Of a DNA stretch of 7,098 bases, positions 1 to 6,145 are shown one piece after another. Numbering within the stretch: the first letter of the stretch is position 1; every line of letters begins with the position of its first letter. The notes beneath the pieces were generated by a model. That model made no database searches, was not told the origin of the DNA, and was given only the letters and a program-made list of their open reading frames with translations. The translations under genes and the position numbers were made by a program. This stretch comes from Alphaproteobacteria bacterium (GTDB taxonomy: Bacteria; Pseudomonadota; Alphaproteobacteria; Rhizobiales; Hyphomicrobiaceae): assembly GCA_024279745.1 (NCBI GenBank), contig JAJRRE010000234.1, forward strand, positions 1 through 7,098. Reading direction: 5' to 3'.

Positions 1-1146
1 GTGAATAGCAAGCATCTGAAAATTCAAACAAAAACCAATGACATCAGCGGCAGTTTCAGTGGTATTTCCAAAGTGCTGCGGATGATATTGCAGTCGGCGA
101 TTTTGGGGCTGGGCGCTTATTTGACTATCCAGGGCCAGCTTTCAGCTGGTGCTATTATCGCAGCCTCTGTGGCTTCGGCACGGGCGCTTTCGCCTGTCGA
201 TATGGCAATCAGTCAGTGGAAGAATGTCGTCGCTGCACGTCGCAGTTTCAAGCGGCTTGGCGAGACCATTCGCTCTGCTGCAACGCCGACCATCATGGTT
301 CCATTGCCCGATCCCGTTGAGAGTTTAAAAGTCGAAGATGTGACGGTTGCGACGCCTAAAACCGGCAGTGTTGTATTATCCGGCGTTAGCTTTGAATTGC
401 GCGCTGGTCAGGCTTTGGGCCTGATAGGCCCCAGTGGCGGTGGTAAGTCTTCCCTGGCCAAGGCTCTTACGGGAGTTTGGCCACTGGTGAGGGGCGGCGT
501 TAAACTTGATGACGCTGAGCTTTGTCAATGGCCTGGTGACGAGATCGGTCGTCATTTGGGATATATTCCGCAAGACGTGTCCTTGTTAACGGGGAGTGTT
601 GCGGAGAATATTTGCCGGTTTGAACTTGATCCCGATCCGCAGGAAATTATTAAAGCTGCAACCGCTGCCGGTGTTCATGAAATGATCAAGCGCCTGCCCG
701 GCAATCAAGGTTATGATACCCCTCTGGGCCCACATGGGGCGATGTTGTCCGGCGGCGAGCGCCAGCGCATAGCCTTGGCCCGGGCGCTTTATGGAGAACC
801 ATTTTTAGTTTTACTGGATGAGCCAAATTCCAATTTGGATTCGGATGGCGAAGCGGCCTTGACAAAGGCAATTTTGAACATTCGGGCACAGGGACGCATT
901 GCAATTGTCATTGCACATCGCCCCAGTGCCTTGGCGGCTGTTGATACTGTTGGGATTATTCAAAAAGGCAGACTGACTGCTTTTGGTCCCAAAGAAGAAA
1001 TTTTAAAAGAAATGATGAATACGGTGCCAGGACCTAAACCCGGCGGTGGACCAACAGGAGGAAAGGTCACCCGTAAGGTTGAGCAGGCAGCCGAAAAAGT
1101 TATTGCAAAGGAAGGAGGTCCGGCATGCGAGGATCCGACTGGCTAA
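1..1146 (+). CDS. Type I secretion ABC transporter, PrtD-like, 5'-truncated
   Basis: Inner-membrane ATPase/permease that would energise one-step export of an RTX protein. The frame is open from base 1; members of this family are usually near 580 residues, so about 200 N-terminal residues (most of the membrane domain) lie outside the window, and the GTG at base 1 is probably an internal Val. Numbering visible residues from 1: the last membrane helices and the conserved end of the membrane domain (about 20-85, with an ARALSPVDMAISQW stretch typical of PrtD proteins), Walker A GPSGGGKS at 143-150, Q-loop Gln191, signature LSGGERQ at 249-255, Walker B ending in Asp273-Glu274, and switch His306. 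All catalytic motifs are intact. A Gly/Pro/Lys-rich tail of about 45 residues follows the ATPase domain. The stop overlaps the next gene by 22 bases, so the two are probably cotranscribed and translationally coupled. The family call is firm; the exact substrate is inferred from position. Confidence 0.95.
   Translation: MNSKHLKIQTKTNDISGSFSGISKVLRMILQSAILGLGAYLTIQGQLSAGAIIAASVASARALSPVDMAISQWKNVVAARRSFKRLGETIRSAATPTIMVPLPDPVESLKVEDVTVATPKTGSVVLSGVSFELRAGQALGLIGPSGGGKSSLAKALTGVWPLVRGGVKLDDAELCQWPGDEIGRHLGYIPQDVSLLTGSVAENICRFELDPDPQEIIKAATAAGVHEMIKRLPGNQGYDTPLGPHGAMLSGGERQRIALARALYGEPFLVLLDEPNSNLDSDGEAALTKAILNIRAQGRIAIVIAHRPSALAAVDTVGIIQKGRLTAFGPKEEILKEMMNTVPGPKPGGGPTGGKVTRKVEQAAEKVIAKEGGPACEDPTG
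1112..1119 (+). promoter_or_regulatory. Strong ribosome binding site for the RTX gene
   Basis: AAGGAGGT is a full anti-Shine-Dalgarno match, five bases before the ATG at 1125. It lies inside the 3' end of the ABC transporter gene. It decides the RTX start and suggests that the RTX gene can be translated at a high rate independently of the upstream gene. Confidence 0.85.
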
Positions 1147-4100
1147 ATGGCAGTTCCGAAACTGAAAATAATGATAAAGATCCAGAGAAATTTGAATTTG
1201 AACATGACAATCAAGCCACGGTTGTAAAAGGTAGGTTGGCGTTAGGGTTTCTGGTCGCCGGTGCATTTTCACTGCTCAAGGACGTCTTGGTGACAGTGAA
1301 CAGTTATGCCTCGCCGCTGTTTCCCAATGAGCGAACTAAGGCTGATGACGGTTACAGGTCCGCTGGGGGCGAGGGAATTGATGCTATGGAGGAGGGTGCA
1401 GCAAATGTAGCCCGAAGCCAAAATGGTCAAAACCGCGACGCCAGTTCGGATTCGAAAAGTGGCGGCAGTGCAAGTAGTAGTCACTTAAATGAGGCGGCTG
1501 TGCCGGCGGATTTTGGTGCTGTGGCGACAGCTAAGCTGAGCACAATGCCGGTGGCCGGTTTTGCCGACAACGTCGTGGAATTTCCAACCGAGAGTGGTGC
1601 GCCTTCAGCCGCGGCTGAGGGACAGGCAGGGGGGAGTGGGCAATCGGGTGCCGCACCCGCGTCAGGCAATACGGAAGAAGGTTCGGTTGCTCCGTTACCT
1701 CCCGTCGCTGGCAATGATAATGACTTTGATTTTCCCGATACTAGAGGCGACGATACGGACAGTGGCGGTGACGCTACTGATTTGCCCGTAAACGATATCG
1801 AAGTGGGAACTGTGATTGGCGATATCGAGGACCCTTTCGACCCCGACCCTGAAGCGGAAGATGGGTCGGGACAAATTCGCAACCGCGCGCCTATTGTTTC
1901 AAATCCGGTTCGGTTGGACGGATTGCTTGTCAATCAATCGGTGATTATCGGATTAACTTCCTTTTTGGCTCATGCGTCAGATCCCGACGGTGATGCGTTA
2001 TCCATTCGTGAATTATCTGTCTCTTCGGGGCAGCTTGTTAATAATGGCGACGGTACTTGGACCTTCACGCCGGCAACCGATGACGTCAGTGATGTCGTTT
2101 TTAGCTATACGGTAAGTGATGGCGAGGCAGGCACCGCGCAGACGGCGTATATGGATCTTCTGCCAGCCGAGCCCAACTTAATCTGCGGCACTGATGGGGA
2201 CGACATCCTTATCGGGACACCAGGTGAAGACTTCATCGATGCAAAAGACGGTGATGATATCGTCTTGGGAGATGCTGGCAATGACACAATTATTGGCGGC
2301 GAAGGTGATGACACAATCGATGGCGGTGCTGGCGACGATCTGATTTTTGCTGGCGGTGGTGATGATGTGGTCCTCGCGGGCGACGGCGATGATAGCGTCT
2401 TTGCAGGTGCGGGAGACGATTTCGTCTCAGGTGGCCGCGGCAACGATACCATATTTGGCGACGATGGCGACGATCTGCTTTTTGGTGACGAAGGGAATGA
2501 CGCGGTTTACGGTAATGCTGGCGATGATACAGTAGATGGCGGCGCGGGAGATGATGTCGTCGTTGCAGGCGCTGGTAATGATCATGCTGAAGGCGGTGCC
2601 GGGAGCGACTATGTCGATGGCGGCGAAGGCGACGATGTGGTCTCAGGTGGTGCTGGAGAAGACAATGTTGATGGCGGCAGTGGCGATGATTTGATCGTTG
2701 CTACAAAATTCGATGGCAATGACCGGTATGATGGCGGAACCGGCGTTGATACTTATGACTTGTCTGGCACTGGCGCAGCAGCAGTTGTCGACCTTGCCGC
2801 CGAAACAGCCAGTAGTGCCGAAACAGGTACTGACGGACTAACGAATGTTGAAAATGTCATTGGTACTGTGGCAGGCGACAAACTTACTGGTGATGAAGGT
2901 AGTAACGAGCTGTCAGGCGAGGGCGGTGATGATGATATTTCTGGCGGTGCTGGAGAAGACGATGTCGACGGCGGCAGTGGCGATGATTTGATCGTTGCTA
3001 CAAAATTCGATGGCAATGACCGGTATGATGGCGGAACCGGCGTTGATACCTATGACCTGTCTGGCACTGGCGCAGCAGCGGTTGTCGACCTTGCCGCCGA
3101 AACAGCCAGTAGTGCCGAAACAGGCACTGACAAAGTGACCAATATTGAAAATGTCATTGGTACTGTGGCAGGCGACAAACTTACCGGTGATGAAGGTGAT
3201 AACGAGCTGTCAGGCGAAGACGGTGATGATGATATCTCCGGCGGCGCAGGAGAAGATGTCATTGATGCCGGAGCCGGGGACGATAGAGCGGTCGGTGGGC
3301 ATGGCGACGATTATATCGATGGCGGTGATGGCGACGACGTGATTTACGGCGGTCATGATCCAAATCAGGCAGTCGATCATAATGAGAACGAGCATCATAC
3401 CGATCATAGTGATCACTCTGACGGCGACAGCGACGGCGAAGTTGAAGACGAACAAGAAACCGCCGTACAAGCAGCGCCTGAACAGGAAGAAACTGCTCAG
3501 CTGGGCAATGAAAATGGCAATGGCAATAGTAATGGCAATGAGACCGCCGCAGAAGTTCCAACTGGGACTGTTGTAGAGATTTTGGACCAAAACACCGAGG
3601 CCGTTGCCGCAGCGGAAGCAAGTGCTACGACGGACGAGGAGGTGGCTCAACAGCCACAGGAAGTCGCTCCAAACAACACAACGGTTGCGGCTGTCGATCC
3701 TGATCTCATTCCTGATCCCGATCCTGATCTCAGTCCCAGTCCTGATCCTGATCCCGGTATAGTTGCCGCGAGCAGTAACGATGCTGGCGATAGTGACGAT
3801 GACCACGATGATGATGACGATGACCACGATGATGATGATCATCACCATCACCACAACGACGGTGATGATATTATCAAGGGCGGTCGCGGCAACGATATTA
3901 TTGAAGGTGGCAGCGGTCACGATGAAATTGATGGCGAAGAAGACGATGATCGTTTCTACGCCAGTGTCGACGATGGCGATGATGATTACGTTGGCGGCGA
4001 AGGCTCCGACACTTATGATTTGTCCCATACCAAAGCCGGGGCAAAAGTTGATTTGCTGAACGGTACCGCGACAAGTGATGATACCGGTCACGACACCCTA

Positions 4101-4520
4101 GACTCGGTCGAAAACGTTGTTGGTACGGAAAATGACGATGAAATCGTTGCCAGTGCCGCCAGGAATATTCTGACGGGCAATGGCGGGGACGATGTGTTTG
4201 TCTTCGAAAAACTTGAAGACATGGGGGTCGGAGGACATAACCGAGATTTCATAACCGACTTTAACATTGGCGATAAGATTGATTTGTCTGAATTGAATTC
4301 GCACTCGGGCGATGACGATGATGATCAAACGCTTGAGCTGTTACACAATGCCGGGCAAGAGCTTGAAGTTGGCCAGATTAGCTACCGCCACGTCTATTTC
4401 GAGGAAGAAAAACGTACTATTATCGAGGGCAATGTGGAAGGTGGCACGGATATTGATTTCGAATTAGAAGTCGCAGGGCATTTTGACTTCACCAAAGACA
4501 ATTTCGATGGCGTCGGTTGA
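1125..4520 (+). CDS. Large acidic RTX calcium-binding protein, type I secretion substrate
   Basis: Predicted secreted or surface protein of 1131 residues that should fold extracellularly on Ca2+ binding. Order of parts: polar N-terminus; hydrophobic stretch at residues 38-58; Ala/Gly/Ser/acidic linker 60-252; one cadherin-like (tandem-95/VCBS-type) domain at about 253-350 with the SDPDGD and NNGDGTWTFTP motifs; 19 consecutive GGxGxDxxx-type nonapeptides at 355-525; two copies of a 99-residue module with YDLSGTGAAAVVDL and ENVIGT motifs; more nonapeptides to about 743; a His/Asp/Glu-rich insertion 744-910; three or four further nonapeptides and a third, diverged module to about 1022; and a C-terminal type I secretion domain at 1023-1131 (DVFVF, ITDFNIGDKIDLSEL, TIIEG, FDFTKDNF). 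No protease or lipase motif is seen. The ABC and adaptor genes on either side make it their likely substrate. An adhesin, matrix or surface-layer role is inference. There is one cysteine, Cys354. Confidence 0.93.
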   Translation: MRGSDWLNGSSETENNDKDPEKFEFEHDNQATVVKGRLALGFLVAGAFSLLKDVLVTVNSYASPLFPNERTKADDGYRSAGGEGIDAMEEGAANVARSQNGQNRDASSDSKSGGSASSSHLNEAAVPADFGAVATAKLSTMPVAGFADNVVEFPTESGAPSAAAEGQAGGSGQSGAAPASGNTEEGSVAPLPPVAGNDNDFDFPDTRGDDTDSGGDATDLPVNDIEVGTVIGDIEDPFDPDPEAEDGSGQIRNRAPIVSNPVRLDGLLVNQSVIIGLTSFLAHASDPDGDALSIRELSVSSGQLVNNGDGTWTFTPATDDVSDVVFSYTVSDGEAGTAQTAYMDLLPAEPNLICGTDGDDILIGTPGEDFIDAKDGDDIVLGDAGNDTIIGGEGDDTIDGGAGDDLIFAGGGDDVVLAGDGDDSVFAGAGDDFVSGGRGNDTIFGDDGDDLLFGDEGNDAVYGNAGDDTVDGGAGDDVVVAGAGNDHAEGGAGSDYVDGGEGDDVVSGGAGEDNVDGGSGDDLIVATKFDGNDRYDGGTGVDTYDLSGTGAAAVVDLAAETASSAETGTDGLTNVENVIGTVAGDKLTGDEGSNELSGEGGDDDISGGAGEDDVDGGSGDDLIVATKFDGNDRYDGGTGVDTYDLSGTGAAAVVDLAAETASSAETGTDKVTNIENVIGTVAGDKLTGDEGDNELSGEDGDDDISGGAGEDVIDAGAGDDRAVGGHGDDYIDGGDGDDVIYGGHDPNQAVDHNENEHHTDHSDHSDGDSDGEVEDEQETAVQAAPEQEETAQLGNENGNGNSNGNETAAEVPTGTVVEILDQNTEAVAAAEASATTDEEVAQQPQEVAPNNTTVAAVDPDLIPDPDPDLSPSPDPDPGIVAASSNDAGDSDDDHDDDDDDHDDDDHHHHHNDGDDIIKGGRGNDIIEGGSGHDEIDGEEDDDRFYASVDDGDDDYVGGEGSDTYDLSHTKAGAKVDLLNGTATSDDTGHDTLDSVENVVGTENDDEIVASAARNILTGNGGDDVFVFEKLEDMGVGGHNRDFITDFNIGDKIDLSELNSHSGDDDDDQTLELLHNAGQELEVGQISYRHVYFEEEKRTIIEGNVEGGTDIDFELEVAGHFDFTKDNFDGVG
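1881..2174 (+). other. Cadherin-like (tandem-95/VCBS-type) domain of the RTX protein
   Basis: Residues about 253-350 begin with NRAPIV and contain HASDPDGDALSI and a GDGTWTFTP motif followed by VVFSYTVSDGEAGTA. This is the pattern of the roughly 95-residue bacterial cadherin-like domain found in large secreted and adhesive proteins. Only one copy is present, whereas many adhesins carry long arrays, so here it may act as a spacer between the N-terminal linker and the RTX repeats. Confidence 0.8.
2187..2699 (+). repeat. Array of 19 RTX nonapeptide repeats (27-bp period)
   Basis: Residues 355-525 read as 19 consecutive nine-residue units with no insertion or slip, running from GTDGDDILI to GGSGDDLIV. 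Consensus positions G-x-G-x/D-D plus a hydrophobic residue recur in nearly every unit. Such arrays form a parallel beta-roll that binds Ca2+ between turns. DNA identity between units is moderate, because synonymous codons vary. The last two units belong to the first copy of the 297-bp duplication. Confidence 0.92.
2646..3239 (+). repeat. Tandem direct duplication, 2 x 297 bp (99 codons)
   Basis: Copy 1 is 2646-2942 and copy 2 is 2943-3239, adjoining with no gap; the start of a partial third copy follows at 3240. By hand alignment there are no indels and about 21 base differences (roughly 93% identity): 12 codons differ synonymously and 6 change an amino acid. An 80-base block (2673-2752 and 2970-3049) is identical. 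Each unit encodes two nonapeptides, an ATKFDGNDRYDGGTGVDTYDLS segment, a VDLAAETASSAETGTD segment and an ENVIGTVAGDKLTGDEG segment, then two more nonapeptides. Confidence 0.93.
3504..3541 (+). repeat. AATGGC-like hexanucleotide microsatellite
   Basis: Imperfect tandem copies of AATGGC, with AATAGT as a variant, encode an Asn-Gly tract (NENGNGNSNGNE) within the RTX insertion. The unit is a multiple of three, so copy-number changes would keep the frame. Confidence 0.6.
3693..3758 (+). repeat. Pro-Asp coding repeat (CCTGAT-type hexamer)
   Basis: Imperfect copies of CCTGAT/CCCGAT encode residues 857-878 (VDPDLIPDPDPDLSPSPDPD and on), a rigid acidic linker. It lies just before the Asp/His tract within the insertion that splits the RTX repeats. 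Confidence 0.65.
3795..3854 (+). repeat. Asp/His homopolymer-like tract (GAT/GAC/CAC triplets)
   Basis: Twenty consecutive codons specify only Asp or His (residues 891-910): three Asp, His, six Asp, His, four Asp, then five His. The DNA is a degenerate GAT/GAC/CAC triplet repeat, prone to slippage without frame loss. It gives a dense cluster of potential metal ligands directly before the second nonapeptide block. Confidence 0.85.
4191..4517 (+). other. C-terminal type I secretion target domain
   Basis: Residues 1023-1131 match the usual layout of C-terminal domains in serralysin-like and VCA0849-type RTX proteins: GGDDVFVFEKL, then DFITDFNIGDKIDLSEL, a TIIEG strand, a DIDFELEVAG strand, and an end of the form FDFTKDNF. 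In this family the uncleaved C-terminus is read by the ABC transporter. An insert of five aspartates after the IDLSEL motif is slightly unusual. Confidence 0.85.
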
Positions 4521-4592
4521 AGGATTGTCTCGCATTGACACTATGCTTTGTATCACGGGACGGTTTGTTATCTGAAGCCCATATTGGAATTT

Positions 4593-4596
4593 GGAG
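4593..4596 (+). promoter_or_regulatory. Probable ribosome binding site for the membrane fusion protein
   Basis: GGAG lies 11 bases before the ATG at 4608, a slightly long but workable spacing. An upstream in-frame TTG at 4548 has no such site, so the ATG is preferred. The 87-base gap between the RTX stop and this ATG holds no convincing promoter or terminator, which supports continued transcription from upstream. Confidence 0.5.
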
Positions 4597-4607
4597 TTTT
4601 ACTTGTA

Positions 4608-5903
4608 ATGGAAGATTCTTCCGCAGATAAATTTAGCCTGAAGTCACGAATTATCACCTCCTCGATTGTAATGGTCGTTTTGATCGGTGGATTTGGCGGT
4701 TGGGCGGCGTCGGCGCAGCTGGCGGCGGCGGTTGTCGCGCAAGGCTCGGTTGTGGTTGCCAAGAACGTCAAAAAAATCCAACATCGTGAAGGCGGGATCG
4801 TCAGCAAGATCAACGTAGAAAATGGCGATGCAGTTGAGGCTGGAGCCGTATTGGTCATGCTTGATGATACACAAGTACGTGCGGCTTTGGGCGTTCTGAA
4901 ATCGCAAATGGAAGAGCTGGCTGGACGCCGAGCCAGGTTGTTGACCGAACGAGATACCCTTGGCGCGATTAAATTTCCTGCTCAACTTAGCGCCAGCGCC
5001 GAAGGTCTTAGTATTATCGCGGGCGAGCAGCGTGTTTTTGAAGATAATCAGTCCACAAGAATTAGCCAGAAGGAGCAGCTGACGGCCCGCATTGGCCAGT
5101 TTGGCGAAGAAATCAAAGGCCTCACAGCTCAGCTATCGTCGAAACAGCGGGAGCTGGAAGCGCTAAAGAAAAGGCAGCGGCGGATAAAACGGCTGCGACT
5201 TAGTAAACTGGTATCGATCGCCCGTTTGGAGGTGGTCGAGAGCGAGCGAGAACGTGTGAAAGGGGCACTGGGTGGCCTTATCGCGCAGATCGCCCGCGCC
5301 GGCGGACAGATTAATGAAGTCAAATTGCAAATTTTGTCGATTGATCAAAGAGCGCGTACTGAAGCTCAAAAAGAGTTACGCATTGTCGAAGCAAAATTGG
5401 CGGAGCTGGAGGAGCGGCGATTGGCGGCGCAGGATCGCTTGCAGCGTATGGTTTTGCGCGCTCCGATAGACGGTTCCGTTCATCAATTAAATATTCATAC
5501 GATTGGCGGTGTTGTTAGTGCTGCCGAGCCTCTGATGTTGATTGTACCGCAGAATGACAGCCTATCTGTTGAAGTTCGATTTGCTGCGACTGACATCGAC
5601 CAGTTAACGATTGGGCAAACGGCGCGCATTCGGTTTTCTGCATTCAATCAAAGCACGACACCTGAAGTCCCTGGTGTCGTAACCCATATCGCTCCGGACG
5701 TTGTTCGCGACGCCAAGTCTGGACAAAATTATTATCTTGGGCGGCTTGATTTGACGGCGGATGGTGTCAAGAAAATTGGCAATCGACGGTTGTTGCCTGG
5801 AATGCCGGCTGAAATTTATATAACGACCAGCGAGCGCTCGGCTTTGTCTTATTTCGTTAAACCCTTCACTGAAAAATTCAACAAAATGTTCAACGAGGAA
5901 TGA
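4608..5903 (+). CDS. HlyD/PrtE-family membrane fusion protein of type I secretion
   Basis: Periplasmic adaptor, anchored in the inner membrane, that links the ABC transporter to a TolC-type outer-membrane channel. With the ATG at 4608 it has 431 residues, a normal length for the family. Seen in order: short cytoplasmic N-terminus, one membrane helix at about 15-36, first lipoyl half-motif at 57-87 (REGGIVSKINVENGDAVEAG), a long charged coiled-coil hairpin at about 88-280, second lipoyl half at 285-315 (APIDGSVHQL), a beta-barrel region, and the conserved LLPGMPAEIYI motif at about 395-405 followed by a basic/aromatic tail (ERSALSYFVKPFTEKF). The frame is open further upstream to a TTG at 4548, but that would add 20 residues with no ribosome site. 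Its position after the RTX gene suggests that it works with the ABC protein encoded at the left edge. No outer-membrane factor is present in the window. Confidence 0.93.
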   Translation: MEDSSADKFSLKSRIITSSIVMVVLIGGFGGWAASAQLAAAVVAQGSVVVAKNVKKIQHREGGIVSKINVENGDAVEAGAVLVMLDDTQVRAALGVLKSQMEELAGRRARLLTERDTLGAIKFPAQLSASAEGLSIIAGEQRVFEDNQSTRISQKEQLTARIGQFGEEIKGLTAQLSSKQRELEALKKRQRRIKRLRLSKLVSIARLEVVESERERVKGALGGLIAQIARAGGQINEVKLQILSIDQRARTEAQKELRIVEAKLAELEERRLAAQDRLQRMVLRAPIDGSVHQLNIHTIGGVVSAAEPLMLIVPQNDSLSVEVRFAATDIDQLTIGQTARIRFSAFNQSTTPEVPGVVTHIAPDVVRDAKSGQNYYLGRLDLTADGVKKIGNRRLLPGMPAEIYITTSERSALSYFVKPFTEKFNKMFNEE

Positions 5904-6145
5904 CATTGGCGAGGAATTTGGGATAACACGATCTGGACATTGTTTTTTACAAGGATACACTGATGCTTGACCCCAGCATTGCCTGTGGGGAGAATTGATA
6001 TTGCAAGAAATTTAGGTATTTCCTTGAGAATTGTCCTATACATTACATCCAGTGGACGTTTGAGTTGGTCTCAAAACGTGTTTGAATGAACTGATTCTGA
6101 TGTTGGTTTTTTTGTCCAGCATCGGCGAAAGTCGGGGTGTTGGCA
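5904..6145 (+). other. Intergenic region, no supported gene
   Basis: This 242-base stretch separates the adaptor gene from the next reading frame. It holds a T6 run (5944-5949) with no clear stem before it, a CCCCA/TGGGG inverted pair (5971-5975 with 5986-5990) with no T-tract, a hairpin at 6056-6079, and a T7 run at 6107-6113. An 11-codon frame with an AAGGA site starts at 5963. A TATACA hexamer at 6037-6042 resembles a -10 box but lacks a good -35. No piece is decisive, but the length suggests that the downstream gene may have its own control. Confidence 0.5.
6056..6079 (+). promoter_or_regulatory. RNA hairpin, possible weak terminator or regulatory element
   Basis: ACGTTTGAG (6056-6064) pairs with CTCAAAACGT (6070-6079) around the loop TTGGT, giving nine base pairs with one bulged A. 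No U-run follows directly; a T7 run occurs only about 27 bases later. It could be a degenerate terminator for the secretion genes or a leader element for the gene at 6146. Confidence 0.4.

Larger units (their letters stand above)
3354..3854 (+). other. His/Asp/Glu-rich low-complexity insertion in the RTX region
   Basis: Residues 744-910 interrupt the calcium-binding repeats. In order they hold a His/Asp/Glu segment (His at 744, 752, 757, 758, 761 and 764), an acidic and Gln-rich stretch, an Asn-Gly tract, an Ala/Glu/Val stretch, a Pro-Asp repeat at 857-878, and a tract at 891-910 of Asp runs broken by His894 and His901 and ending in five histidines. Transition-metal or additional calcium binding is plausible from composition, but no known domain is recognised. 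Confidence 0.75.

Noticed and set aside
1481..1933. 150-codon minus-strand frame
   Set aside because: Low-complexity Ser/Pro/Ala reading opposite the RTX linker, a compositional shadow with no motif.
3210..4091. Long 293-codon minus-strand frame opposite the RTX gene
   Set aside because: Its Ile/Val-rich sequence is the reverse reading of GAT/GAC-rich repeats, which rarely form stops on the opposite strand. There is no ribosome site and no recognisable protein; the plus-strand RTX reading is overwhelming.
4535..4540. Consensus -35 box TTGACA after the RTX gene
   Set aside because: No -10-like hexamer lies 16-18 bases downstream (that stretch is GC-rich), so a promoter is not supported.
5944..5949. 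T6 run after the membrane fusion gene as an intrinsic terminator
   Set aside because: I could not find a stable GC-rich stem immediately before it.
5967..6089. 40-codon plus-strand frame from a TTG in the intergenic region
   Set aside because: Rare start codon without a well-placed ribosome site, and no recognisable content; likely chance.
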